A DNA stretch of 24,736 nucleotides from LH-M37 sp032251315 (GCA_032251315.1 JAVVEE010000039.1:1-24736), one strand, 5' to 3'; counted from the first letter of the stretch, positions 16,037-24,624 are shown. Numbers and translations are program-made. Notes: generated by a model not told the origin, from the sequence alone.

Positions 16037-16879
16037 ATGATTAATGTAATAGCCTGTATTGATGGAACCAGTATCTCCACCTCGGTGAGCGACTACGCAG
16101 CCTGGGCCAGTCTGCGCCTCGACGCGCCGCTGGTATTGTTGCACGTGCTCGACAAATCGGAATACCCCACCCGAACCGACCTCAGTGGCAACATCGGCCT
16201 CGGCAGCCGCGAGACGCTGTTGCAGGAGCTGGCGGAGCTGGACGAAAAACGCGGTAAAGTCGTGCTCGAACAGGGTCGCCTGATGCTGGAAACAGCAAGG
16301 CAGCGCGCGATTGACGATGGCATTACCAATCCGATTGTGCACCAGCGCCATGGTAGCCTGCTGGACTCACTGGTCGCCATCGAGCAGGACACTCGCCTGC
16401 TGGTGCTTGGCAAACACGACGAGAATCTGGGCGAGCACATCGGCAGCCGACTGGAAACACTGGCACGCACACTGCACCGCCCCATGCTCATCGCCACCGC
16501 CGAATTCAAAACGCCCGAGCGCATCATGATCGCCTACGACGGCAGTGCAACCGCCCACAAAGTGCTCGACATGGTCGCCGGCAGCCCACTGTTCATGGGG
16601 CTGCCCTGTCACGTAGTAATGATTGGTGCCGACAACAAGGCCAACCGCGGCCAACTGGAATGGGCCAGACACACCCTCGAAGCTTCAGAGTTTGACGTCA
16701 CCACCGCCCTGGAAGAGGGCGAAGTGGAACGCGTACTGTGTGACTACCGTGCCGCCCACAACATCGACATGCTGGTGATGGGCGCCTACGGCCACTCCGT
16801 CATCCGACGCTTCCTGGTTGGCAGCACCACCACCAGTGTGATTCGCAACGCTCGAGTACCCGTATTGTTATTGCGATAG
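16037..16879 (+). CDS. Universal stress protein with two tandem Usp domains
   Basis: A 280-residue cytoplasmic protein. Domain 1 is about 1-150 (MINVIACIDGTSISTSVSDYA). Domain 2 is about 155-280 (PERIMIAYDGSATAHKVLDM). Domain 2 has the ATP-binding pattern G-x2-G-x9-G-S (GAYGHSVIRRFLVGS, 249-263). The matching region of domain 1 (LVLGKHDENLGEHIGSRL) is degenerate, so only the second domain is likely to bind nucleotide. AGGAAA-type sequence precedes the ATG. SulP-Usp pairs occur in other bacteria, which suggests the stress protein may tune the transporter; this is inference. A long inverted repeat starts right after its stop codon. Confidence 0.93.
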   Translation: MINVIACIDGTSISTSVSDYAAWASLRLDAPLVLLHVLDKSEYPTRTDLSGNIGLGSRETLLQELAELDEKRGKVVLEQGRLMLETARQRAIDDGITNPIVHQRHGSLLDSLVAIEQDTRLLVLGKHDENLGEHIGSRLETLARTLHRPMLIATAEFKTPERIMIAYDGSATAHKVLDMVAGSPLFMGLPCHVVMIGADNKANRGQLEWARHTLEASEFDVTTALEEGEVERVLCDYRAAHNIDMLVMGAYGHSVIRRFLVGSTTTSVIRNARVPVLLLR

Positions 16880-17027
16880 GTTAAAAGATAGTTGGCAGTT
16901 GGCAGTTGGCAGCAAAAACAAGGACAAAGTCCGCGAAGGACGCAAAAAAACCGTTTGTATTTTTGTTTTGCCCTTTTCGCGTCCTTCGCGGACTTTGTTT
17001 TTCTGCTAACTGCCAACTGCCAACTAT
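16880..17027. repeat. Long inverted repeat (about 50-bp arms) after usp
   Basis: The left arm 16888-16943 and right arm 16979-17027 are inverted copies with a few gaps. Each runs from a TTGGCAG heptad tandem through CAAAGTCCGCGAAGGACGC. The heptad AGTTGGC is repeated three times on the left side. The 14 bases GTTAAAAGATAGTT at 16880-16893 recur at 22774-22787 at the end of ppsA. The element can fold into a large hairpin and the right arm is followed by T-rich sequence, so it may act as a transcript end. The family of dispersed repeat is not certain. Confidence 0.85.
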
Positions 17028-17132
17028 ATCCCCCCCATCCAAACCTATTACCTCACTTCTCTCACGTTTGAATTCAAGCCTATTAATGTAATCATCAATC
17101 TCTGGAATATTTTTTTAAAACGAGGATCGGTG

Positions 17133-17861
17133 ATGCGACAACTACGCAAACTCAAGGATCTAAGTCACTTTGCACTGCAAGCACGTGATGACGAAATCGG
17201 CAAGTTTAAGGAGGTCTATTTCGACGATGAGAGCTGGGTGGTGCGTTATCTTATTGTGCACACTGGTGGCTGGTTAATTGGCCGGGAAGTGTTAATTTCC
17301 CCGCGACATATCATCGGTCTGGATGATGAGCATAAAAATATTCGGGTTGATCTAACCCGTAAACAGATCAAGAAAAGCCCGTTGATGGACACCAAAAAAC
17401 CGGTGTCACGCCATTACGAGATGGAGTATTACCACTACTTCAGATGGGAATCTTACTGGTGGCTGGAGCCGCCGATTGCAGGTCCGGTAGGGCCGCCACC
17501 AGCGCGCCCCGAGCCTCCCGACGAACCGGAAGATCCACACCTGCGTTACAGTAAGGAGGTGCGCGGTTATCAAATTCATGCGCGCGATGGTGAGCTGGGA
17601 AGTGTTGATGATTTCGTAATCGATGACCACAGCTGGCAGATTAATTATCTGGTAGTTGATATACACAAATGGTTGCCGGGTAAGAAGGTGCTGATCGCCG
17701 CGGCATGGGTCAGAAATGTCGATTGGGCGATGAGCGAAATTGTGGTTGAGCTGGATCGCGAAACCATACAATCCGCACCAGCTTACGATCCCTCTGAAAT
17801 TATCAGTTACGATTATGAAGTCGAGTTATACAGCCACTACGGCAAAGTAATGAAAACATAA
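17133..17861 (+). CDS. Protein with two PRC-barrel domains
   Basis: A 242-residue soluble protein. PRC-barrel 1 (about 8-78) contains DEIGKFKEVYFDDESWVVRY and ends in a short strand pair (REVLISPRHI). PRC-barrel 2 (about 148-222) repeats the plan with DGELGSVDDFVIDDHSWQINY and KKVLIAAAWV. A proline-rich linker (PPIAGPVGPPPARPEPPDEP) joins them. The ATG at 17133 is preferred over the GTG at 17130 because GAGG stands seven bases before it. PRC-barrels act as small binding domains in photosynthetic reaction-centre H subunits, RimM and many proteins of unknown function. This double form often sits beside stress genes; its partner is unknown. Next gene starts 90 bases later. Confidence 0.88.
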   Translation: MRQLRKLKDLSHFALQARDDEIGKFKEVYFDDESWVVRYLIVHTGGWLIGREVLISPRHIIGLDDEHKNIRVDLTRKQIKKSPLMDTKKPVSRHYEMEYYHYFRWESYWWLEPPIAGPVGPPPARPEPPDEPEDPHLRYSKEVRGYQIHARDGELGSVDDFVIDDHSWQINYLVVDIHKWLPGKKVLIAAAWVRNVDWAMSEIVVELDRETIQSAPAYDPSEIISYDYEVELYSHYGKVMKT

Positions 17862-17951
17862 ATAGCTGCTGCCCCTGGTTTCAGATAACCGAATCACCAG
17901 CGGCATACCGCTAAACTCGATACCGATAACAGTCAAGCGACGGAGAACATC

Positions 17952-18239
17952 ATGAGTGACAAAAAGGCCTATGAAGAAAAGCAGCACGCCAAACTGGCCG
18001 AATGGCGTGCAGAAATCGACAAGTTAAAGGCGAAAGCAAATCAGGCCAGTGCCACGATGAAGATCGAGTATGAGCGCAGAATTGTCGACCTTCAGGAAAA
18101 AATGGTGATCGCCGAAGCCAAACTCGACATGCTACGCACCGCCAGTGAAGATGCCTGGGATGATATAAAACAGGGGCTCGAATCGGCGATCCATGATGTC
18201 GGTGAAGGCTTCAAAGCAGCAGCGAAGTTCAAGCATTAA
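17952..18239 (+). CDS. Small coiled-coil protein, sll1863-like stress protein family
   Basis: A 95-residue, almost fully helical protein with heptad-like spacing and many Lys, Glu and Ala residues (YEEKQHAKLAEWRAEIDKLK; SEDAWDDIKQGLESAIHDV). There is no signal peptide or membrane helix. The pattern agrees with small proteins annotated as sll1863-type stress response proteins, a recognition by pattern rather than by alignment. GGAG seven bases upstream of ATG supports the start. Its place between the PRC-barrel gene and the catalase gene fits a stress role, which remains inference. A weak hairpin (CGGGAA at 18257-18262 and TTCCCG at 18269-18274) follows and may mark the end of the transcript. 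Confidence 0.75.
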   Translation: MSDKKAYEEKQHAKLAEWRAEIDKLKAKANQASATMKIEYERRIVDLQEKMVIAEAKLDMLRTASEDAWDDIKQGLESAIHDVGEGFKAAAKFKH

Positions 18240-18355
18240 TCCGAATAATGCCTGTTCGGGAACGCTGTTTCCCGCCACCTGTTACCATGCCCGTAGCCGC
18301 TTAGCAGCGTGTGGTTGTTAACAAGCAGTTAAAAACTGATTAAGCGTTAACGCCG

Positions 18356-18381
18356 GTTATGTCATGCAGTCATGACATAAC
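18356..18381. promoter_or_regulatory. Perfect 11-bp inverted repeat upstream of the catalase gene
   Basis: GTTATGTCATG (18356-18366), a four-base spacer CAGT and CATGACATAAC (18371-18381) form a perfect palindrome. It ends 26 bases before the catalase ATG and just before its ribosome site. It may be an operator for a dimeric regulator or a hairpin in the 5' leader. It does not match the spaced ATAG/CTAT pattern of OxyR sites. Confidence 0.55.
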
Positions 18382-18407
18382 GAAAAAATTTTCTAAAGGA
18401 GATTACC

Positions 18408-19874
18408 ATGAGTAAATGCCCCTACATGACCACTGCCGCCGGCACCCCGGTTGCCGACAATCAAAATTCCCAGACTGCTGGTCCACGCGGTCCTGTGCTG
18501 ATGCAGGATTATCAACTGATGGAAAAAATGGCACACTTCAATCGCGAACGCGTGCCGGAGCGGGTGGTGCATGCCAAAGGCGCGGGCGCTTACGGCACCT
18601 TCACGGTGACGGGAGATATCTCCAAATACACCCGCACCCAACTGTTTTCCAAAGTCGGCAACAGCTGTGAAATGTTCGCTCGCTTCTCCACCGTCGCGGG
18701 CGAGATGGGCTCGGCGGATACCGCCCGCGACCCGCGCGGCTTTGCCCTGAAGTTTTATACTGATGAAGGCAACTGGGACATGGTGGGCAACAATACTCCG
18801 GTTTTTTTCGTGCGCGATCCATTGAAGTTTTCCGATTTCATCCATTCGCAAAAACGCGACCCCGCCACCGGTCTGCGCGACAACACAATGCAGTGGGATT
18901 TCTGGAGCCTGTCGCCGGAGTCGCTGCATCAGGTGACTACGCTGTTTTCCGATCGCGGCATTCCCGCCAGCTATCGCCACATGAACGGCTATTCCAGCCA
19001 TACCTACAGTCTGTGGAATAATGAAGGCGAGCGCTACTGGATAAAGTGGCACATCAAAACGCTACAGGGCATTCAGACGCTCACCAATGGCGAAGCTGCT
19101 GTCATCGCCGGCGACGATCTGGATTACCATCGGCGTGATCTGCACACTGCCATTGAACGCGGTGAGTTCCCCCGCTGGCAGGTGCAGATTCAGATCATGC
19201 CCGAATACGAAGCCGAGAGCTATCACATCCATCCCTTCGACCTTACCAAAGTATGGCCTCACGGCGATTATCCGCCGATAGAAGTGGGCATTATCGAGCT
19301 GAATCGCAATCCGCAAAATTACTTCGCCGAAGTCGAGCAGGCCGCGTTCGAGCCCGGCAACATGCCGCCAGGCATGAGCGCGTCACCGGACAAGATGCTA
19401 CAGGCGCGCCTGCTTTCCTATCCGGATGCACACCGCTATCGCATCGGCATTAACTACGCCGCCCTCGACGTCAATAAACCGCGTTGTCCGGTAAACACCT
19501 ATCACCGCGATGGTCAGACGCGTTTTGACGGTAACGTCGATGGTGATGTCAATTACGAACCCAACAGTTTCGGCGGGCCGGTGGAATCCCCCGGTATGAA
19601 AGAGCCGCCCCTGAAAATCAGCGGCGACGCCGACCGTTACAACCATCGTAAGGGCAACGAGGATTACAGCCAGGCCGGAGCGCTGTATCGGCTAATGAAT
19701 GACGACCAGAGAGCACAGCTCATCGGCAATCTGGTGGGTGCGCTGAAAGAGGTGCCGCACGTCATCCAGCTTCGCCAGACCCGTCACTTTTATCAGGCCG
19801 ACCCAGCATACGGCGAAGGCGTAGCGCAAGGACTGGGTCTCAAATTAGATGACATTCGTGAGGGTAGTGAGTGA
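18408..19874 (+). CDS. katA: Monofunctional haem catalase, small-subunit type
   Basis: A 488-residue catalase that breaks hydrogen peroxide into water and oxygen. The active-site signature FNRERVPERVVHAKGAGAYG (44-63) gives the distal His H55. N128 in DMVGNNTPVFFVRD is the distal Asn. Y338 in RLLSYPDAHRYRIG is the haem iron ligand. The H-N and H-Y distances equal those of bovine catalase (74/147/357). Length and lack of a C-terminal flavodoxin-like domain place it with small-subunit, clade-3-type enzymes. There is no signal peptide, so it is cytoplasmic. AAAGGAG lies seven bases before the ATG, a strong ribosome site. A perfect palindrome precedes it. The name katA is used for this class in general; no orthologue is implied. 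Confidence 0.96.
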   Translation: MSKCPYMTTAAGTPVADNQNSQTAGPRGPVLMQDYQLMEKMAHFNRERVPERVVHAKGAGAYGTFTVTGDISKYTRTQLFSKVGNSCEMFARFSTVAGEMGSADTARDPRGFALKFYTDEGNWDMVGNNTPVFFVRDPLKFSDFIHSQKRDPATGLRDNTMQWDFWSLSPESLHQVTTLFSDRGIPASYRHMNGYSSHTYSLWNNEGERYWIKWHIKTLQGIQTLTNGEAAVIAGDDLDYHRRDLHTAIERGEFPRWQVQIQIMPEYEAESYHIHPFDLTKVWPHGDYPPIEVGIIELNRNPQNYFAEVEQAAFEPGNMPPGMSASPDKMLQARLLSYPDAHRYRIGINYAALDVNKPRCPVNTYHRDGQTRFDGNVDGDVNYEPNSFGGPVESPGMKEPPLKISGDADRYNHRKGNEDYSQAGALYRLMNDDQRAQLIGNLVGALKEVPHVIQLRQTRHFYQADPAYGEGVAQGLGLKLDDIREGSE

Positions 19875-20104
19875 TGGATTCTGAGTGATGAATGTTAGTG
19901 TGATCAATAACGTTTCTACCTATCCGATTTGTGGGTAAGCGTAGCATGACTGTTGCCTGCCTGGAGGTGAGAGCGAGAATGTCTGAAAAACCCTCAAGTG
20001 CAGTCACGACGATGCACAGGTCGATGTAGAAAAGTGAGATTGCCACCAACTACGTTATACCCTGCGGCATTCATCAAGCGGTTATTATTTAGCGAGAAAC
20101 TTTC

Positions 20105-20332
20105 ATGCCATACAATAAAATCTCAGAACTTCCCGATCCGGTCAAAAACGTACTGCCAAAACATGCGCAGGAAATTTACATGGCCGCATTCAATAACGCC
20201 TGGGATAAATACAAGGGCCCTGACGAACGCAGGGGCAATGCCGGCCGCGAAGAGACCACGCATAAAATCGCATGGTCGGCACTGAAGCGGGAGTATGAAA
20301 AGAAAGGCGATGAATGGCGTAAAAAATCGTAA
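20105..20332 (+). CDS. ChaB-family small protein
   Basis: A 75-residue basic protein. MPYNKISELPDPVKNVLPKH and QEIYMAAFNNAWDKYKGP match the ChaB family (MPY-x3-LP-x2-VK-x2-LP-x-HAQxIYxxAFNxAWxxY). The end HKIAWSALKREYEKKGDEW is the usual W-x-AVK-x-Y segment. E. coli ChaB (76 residues) lies beside the cation/proton exchanger ChaA and is called a putative regulator of cation transport; its real function is poorly known. The position here near Mrp and stress genes is suggestive only. The ribosome site is weak (GCGAG). It is followed 52 bases later by ppsA. Confidence 0.93.
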   Translation: MPYNKISELPDPVKNVLPKHAQEIYMAAFNNAWDKYKGPDERRGNAGREETTHKIAWSALKREYEKKGDEWRKKS

Positions 20333-20384
20333 GGCTTTATCATGTCGAAAAAGCGGGTAATAGCAATTTAATTGAGAGCATGAA

Positions 20385-22778
20385 ATGATGAAAGAGACAT
20401 CACTGGTTCGCTGGTTTACTGATCTGGGGCGCGAAGATACCGCCATCGTCGGCGGCAAAAATTCATCACTGGGTGAGATGGTCAGCAAGCTGGAAGAATC
20501 CGGCATTCGCGTACCGGGCGGCTTCGCCACTACTGCCGATGCTTACTGGGCGTTTCTCGAAGCCAACGAGCTGAAGTCACGCATGACTAGAAAACTCGAA
20601 GAGCTGGATAAGCAGGGAAAAAATCTGGCCACAATCGGCAAGGCAGTACGCAAGATGATTCTCGACGCGGAGATCCCCGCACCGCTGGCCGAGGCGATCA
20701 CGCGCTCCTATCACGAAATGGCCGAACGCAGCGGTCACAAGGTGACCAGCGTGGCAGTGCGCAGCAGCGCCACCGCCGAAGACCTGCCGGAAGCCAGCTT
20801 CGCCGGGCAGCTGGAAACCTTTCTTAATATTCACGGCGACAAAGCACTGCTCGACGCCTGCAAACGCTGCTTCGCCTCGCTATTCACCGACCGCGCCATC
20901 GCCTATCGTAACAACCACGGTTTTGATCACATGCAGGTCGCACTTTCCATTGGTGTGCAGGAGATGGTGCGCGCAGACAAGGCCGGTTCCGGGGTGATGT
21001 TCTCCATCGACACCGAGACCGGTTTCCCGCACAGCGTACTAATCAGCTGCGCCTGGGGGCTGGGTGAAACCGTGGTGCAGGGCATGGTCGAGCCTGATCA
21101 GTACCATGTCTTCAAGCCATTGCTGGACAATCATTTGCTGCAACCGATTATCGAAAAAACACTGGGCGGAAAGGGTCGGAAAATGGTTTATGCACGCGGC
21201 AGCGACGCCACCTCAAAACTGATCAACACCACCAAAAAAGAACGTGCAAGCTTTGTGCTGGACGACGAAGAAGTTTTACAGCTGGCACGCTGGGCCAGCG
21301 CTATCGAAGAACATTACGGCCAGCCCATGGACATGGAATGGGCCAAGGACGGCGAGACCGGTAAGCTGTATATCGTGCAGGCACGCCCGGAAACGGTACA
21401 GTCGCGCAAGGAGGCGGGCACACTGAAAAGCTATCATCTGAAAGAGGAGGGGCAGCGCCTCGTTACCGGACTCTCCGTAGGTGACTCCATCGCCACCGGC
21501 AAAGTCTGCCGTCTGGAAAGCCCCGCCCAGATCGACCGCTTTGAAGAGGGCGGTGTGCTGGTGACCGGCATGACCGATCCGGACTGGGTGCCGATCATGA
21601 AAAAAGCCGCCGCCATCGTCACCGACCACGGCGGGCGTACCAGTCACGCGGCCATTGTCAGTCGCGAACTGGGCCTCACCGCTATTGTCGGCGCGGAGGG
21701 CGCGACACGGGAATTGAAAAACGGCAGGGAAGTGACCGTCTCCTGCGCCGAGGGCGATACCGGTTACGTTTACGACGGCATTCTCGATTTTGGAATACAG
21801 GCCATGAGTCTGGACGACATCCCGGAAACGCAAACCCGCATCATGGTCAATATGGGCAACCCCGCCGCCGCTTTCCGCTGGTGGCAACTGCCTAGTGACG
21901 GTGTCGGACTGGCGCGGATGGAATTCATCATCGGCAATATCATCAAAATCCACCCCATGGCACTGGTGCATTATCAGGATCTCAAAGACAAACAGGCACG
22001 CCGCCAGATCGCCGAACTGACCACGGCCTACGAAAACAAGTCAGATTATTTCGTCGAAACTCTGGCGCGTGGCATAGCTCGCATCGCCGCAGCGCAGCAT
22101 CCCAAACCGGTCATCGTGCGCATGAGCGATTTCAAGACCAACGAATACGCCCAGCTGATTGGCGGCAGCGCCTTCGAACCGGGTGAAGAAAACCCCATGC
22201 TCGGCTGGCGCGGAGCCAGTCGTTATTACAGTGAAGGCTATCGCGAAGGTTTCGCCCTGGAATGCCGCGCAGTACGCATGGCCCGCGAACAGATCGGCCT
22301 CGACAACATCATCATCATGATCCCCTTCTGCAGAAGCATTGCAGAAGCCGACAAAGTACTGAACGAACTGGCCGCCAACGGCCTGGTACGCGGTCAACAT
22401 GGTCTTGAGGTTTACGTCATGGCCGAAATTCCAGCCAACGTTTTTCTCGCCGAACAGTTCGCCGAACGTTTCGACGGCTTCTCCATCGGCTCCAACGACC
22501 TGACCCAGCTGGTACTCGGAATCGACCGCGACAGCGCCGTACTGAGCGACCTCTTCAACGAACGCGACGAAGCGGTCACCACCGCCATCGCCCAACTGCT
22601 GGAGAAAGCCAAAAAGAGCGACACCCACGTCGGTATCTGCGGCCAGGCCCCCAGCGACCACCCCGAATTCGCCCGCTTTCTGGTCGAACACGGCATCTAC
22701 TCAATCTCAGTCACCCCCGACAGCTTTCTCGCCGTGAAACAAGTAGTGGCGCAGGTTGAAGCTGAGAAAAATAGTTAA
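20385..22778 (+). CDS. ppsA: Phosphoenolpyruvate synthase (pyruvate, water dikinase)
   Basis: A 797-residue enzyme that makes phosphoenolpyruvate, AMP and phosphate from pyruvate, ATP and water for gluconeogenesis. The N-terminal ATP-grasp domain (VGGKNSSLGEM, AVRSSATAEDLPEASFAGQ, MDMEWAKDG, VQARPETV) is followed by the swivelling phosphohistidine domain with GGRTSHAAIVSRELG. H421 there is numbered as in E. coli PpsA. The C-terminal PEP-binding barrel (GVGLARMEFI, GSNDLTQL, GICGQAPSDHPEFA) holds C752, the place of the catalytic cysteine. Length is close to E. coli (792). Two adjacent ATGs (20385 and 20388) are possible starts, with GAGAG upstream. No PEP-synthase regulatory kinase gene is nearby. 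A repeat region begins at its stop codon. Confidence 0.96.
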   Translation: MMKETSLVRWFTDLGREDTAIVGGKNSSLGEMVSKLEESGIRVPGGFATTADAYWAFLEANELKSRMTRKLEELDKQGKNLATIGKAVRKMILDAEIPAPLAEAITRSYHEMAERSGHKVTSVAVRSSATAEDLPEASFAGQLETFLNIHGDKALLDACKRCFASLFTDRAIAYRNNHGFDHMQVALSIGVQEMVRADKAGSGVMFSIDTETGFPHSVLISCAWGLGETVVQGMVEPDQYHVFKPLLDNHLLQPIIEKTLGGKGRKMVYARGSDATSKLINTTKKERASFVLDDEEVLQLARWASAIEEHYGQPMDMEWAKDGETGKLYIVQARPETVQSRKEAGTLKSYHLKEEGQRLVTGLSVGDSIATGKVCRLESPAQIDRFEEGGVLVTGMTDPDWVPIMKKAAAIVTDHGGRTSHAAIVSRELGLTAIVGAEGATRELKNGREVTVSCAEGDTGYVYDGILDFGIQAMSLDDIPETQTRIMVNMGNPAAAFRWWQLPSDGVGLARMEFIIGNIIKIHPMALVHYQDLKDKQARRQIAELTTAYENKSDYFVETLARGIARIAAAQHPKPVIVRMSDFKTNEYAQLIGGSAFEPGEENPMLGWRGASRYYSEGYREGFALECRAVRMAREQIGLDNIIIMIPFCRSIAEADKVLNELAANGLVRGQHGLEVYVMAEIPANVFLAEQFAERFDGFSIGSNDLTQLVLGIDRDSAVLSDLFNERDEAVTTAIAQLLEKAKKSDTHVGICGQAPSDHPEFARFLVEHGIYSISVTPDSFLAVKQVVAQVEAEKNS

Positions 22779-22970
22779 AAGATAGTTCGCAGGTTGGGGT
22801 GCGTTACGAAGCCCAACCCAACAAAATGGTGAGTTATAATGAAACCCGTTGGGATTCAAGCATCAGCCAAACCTATAGGCTAACCATGGTTCGCCAGGAA
22901 GGCGAAGGACGCCAAAAAATCTTTTAAACTATTGCACTTTTGTCCTTTTCGCGTTCCTGGCGTTTTTCGC
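22774..22970. repeat. Composite intergenic repeat region after ppsA
   Basis: The left edge, GTTAAAAGATAGTT (22774-22787), is the same 14 bases as at the end of usp and overlaps the ppsA stop. Next comes a 7-bp inverted repeat, GGTTGGG (22792-22798) and CCCAACC (22812-22818). It is of the kind often seen as dispersed GTTGGG...CCCAAC repeats in gammaproteobacteria. Then an imperfect inverted repeat has arms 22892-22910 and 22942-22962 (CGCCAGGAAGGCGAAGGAC and its counterpart). Its CCTTTTCGCG part is shared with the repeat after usp. These could fold into hairpins ending the ppsA transcript. Confidence 0.7.
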
Positions 22971-23418
22971 GGATGAGAATTTTCTATCTATCAGGATAAT
23001 GAGTTTTTGTGATAAAGCCAAAATGACCGAACCTTTAAAAACAGCGCAGGGTTATAGAGGAGAGTGCGTTGTGGACACATCTAAAATCGCTCTGTAGTAA
23101 ATCATCAACCCCACTGTTACGGTGAATTCGAGCCTGATTTTAATGCTATTACTTACTCAGAGCGCAGCGCTACTCAAGCATGACCCGAGGCTTGGGTTGA
23201 TTAGCGATAAACAATTTTTACTCTGGCGCGAAAAAATTCCTGTTAAATTTGCATTGCAAGCCCCGCTGGTAAATAAACCTGGTGCTCCTGTTTTTAGATC
23301 TTTCTAGCTCTTTCCCAGTTTGTGAAATGCGCTTGCAAATCTATGTATTTGTAGGAGGAGCAGCTTAATTAGTGTGATAGTATCAAAATATAAATAATCG
23401 TGCTATTCATCCGATTTA
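22971..23418. other. AT-rich intergenic region before the glycosyltransferase gene
   Basis: This stretch of about 450 bases marks a change from GC-rich to AT-rich sequence. A 61-codon frame from GTG 23122 exists, but it has no ribosome site and resembles no family I know, so I do not call it. AGGAGGAG near 23352-23360 looks like a ribosome site but is followed by a stop rather than an open gene. It may be debris of a lost gene. Confidence 0.4.
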
Positions 23419-24264
23419 GTGGATGAAAAGCCATATTATGAAGGTATAAAACCATTCATGAACGACTTAAACAAAGCCTTAAATAGTAACAGAAATACTG
23501 ATTGCGATGCCCAAATTTATGATTTCGCAGTTATTATTCCGTCTTATAATGAAGAGGCCACAATATACGATATAGCAACTCGTGCTTTAGCCTTTTCATC
23601 TTTAGTCATAGTCATAGATGATGGGTCTACAGATCATACAATTGCCAATCTCCAGGACTTACCTGTGATTCTTATTAAGAATGAAGTTAATCAAGGAAAA
23701 GCAGCCACTCTTTGGAGAGGGATTCAGGCAGCTCGCCAGCATAATCTTAAATACATAGTTTCTTTAGATGGTGATGGTCAGCATGCACCTGAAGACATTC
23801 CCCGGCTCCTTGCAGAATCAGAAATTAAGCCCGGTAATATTATCATAGGTGCACGTCTAGCAGATAAATCAGCCATACCTGCTAAACGCTATTATGCAAA
23901 TCGCGTGGCAAACTTTTGGCTTGCCTGGGCAGCTGGATATCCCATATCAGACAGCCAATCAGGTTTTCGTGTTTATCCTAATAAGCTATTCGATGATTTA
24001 GAAATATCAATATCAAAACGCAACAGCTTTGTTTTTGAAAGTGAGATACTTATCAAGGCTGCACAGCGTGGCATTGAGTGTGTTGCAGTTTCTATACCTG
24101 CAGTTTATGCCAAAAATGCACGCCCAAGTCACTTTCGTGGGGTACGTGATATCACTTTGATAACAATTATGGTTGCCCGATCATTGATTACTCGTGGAAT
24201 GTACCTGCAGGGACTTTATCGTTCTAGCATAAGACCCTATTTTTTTAATCATAATGACAAGTAG
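23419..24264 (+). CDS. Family 2 glycosyltransferase
   Basis: A 281-residue GT-A type transferase. FAVIIPSYNEEATIYDI (about 37-53), VIVIDDGSTDHT (about 68-79), GKAATLWRGIQAA and SLDGDGQHAPEDIP (the metal-binding DxD region) are classic GT2 motifs. SDSQSGFRVYP and FVFESEILIKAAQRGI resemble dolichyl/polyprenyl-phosphate sugar transferase-like members. There is no strong membrane helix at the C-terminus, so it is probably cytoplasmic or peripheral. The start is uncertain: GTG 23419 gives the longest frame, ATG 23458 is possible, and neither has a good ribosome site. The gene is clearly richer in A and T than ppsA and the sequence after it, which suggests transfer. No other sugar genes are in view. 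The stop is directly followed by an IS21 remnant. Confidence 0.88.
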   Translation: MDEKPYYEGIKPFMNDLNKALNSNRNTDCDAQIYDFAVIIPSYNEEATIYDIATRALAFSSLVIVIDDGSTDHTIANLQDLPVILIKNEVNQGKAATLWRGIQAARQHNLKYIVSLDGDGQHAPEDIPRLLAESEIKPGNIIIGARLADKSAIPAKRYYANRVANFWLAWAAGYPISDSQSGFRVYPNKLFDDLEISISKRNSFVFESEILIKAAQRGIECVAVSIPAVYAKNARPSHFRGVRDITLITIMVARSLITRGMYLQGLYRSSIRPYFFNHNDK

Positions 24265-24604
24265 GATTTACGATGGAGTAAAGTGGACGCCGGGTCGATT
24301 AAAAAACTGGGCGCGTGACACCGGCGCTGAAGTGCTGGTGTGGGTGGCACGTCAGCTGGAGATAAAAGCCCATCCTGAGCAGGCGTATCGGGTCTGTCTT
24401 GGCCTGCTTAACCTGAGCCGGCAATACCCGGCCGCGCGACTCGATGCAGCCTGCAAAATCGCCAACTGTGAAAGCCTGTTACAGCTAAAACAAATCAAGG
24501 CCATTTTAAAAAGCAATCGGGACAAGCTGCCGCTGCAAGCAGAACTGGCCGTTGAGCTACCGCAGGATCATGAAAATATCCGTGGCCCCCGCAATTATCA
24601 CTAA
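24254..24604 (+). pseudogene. istA: 5'-truncated IS21-family transposase (IstA) remnant
   Basis: The open frame gives about 116 residues, of which those from about residue 8 on match the C-terminal end of IS21-family IstA: WTPGRLKNWARDTG, HPEQAYRVCLGLLNLSRQY, RLDAACKIA and the end HENIRGPRNYH. Full IstA proteins are about 500 residues, so the helix-turn-helix and DDE catalytic core are missing. The ATG at 24254 lies inside the glycosyltransferase's last codons and is accidental. The break between the two genes falls at about 24265. It is followed 20 bases later by istB. The remnant cannot transpose by itself. Confidence 0.88.
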
Positions 24605-24624
24605 CCACCAGAGGAAACAGCACC

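Noticed and set aside
23122..23307. 61-codon frame starting with GTG
   Set aside because: No ribosome site, no recognisable family, and it lies in an AT-rich patch between repeats and the glycosyltransferase.
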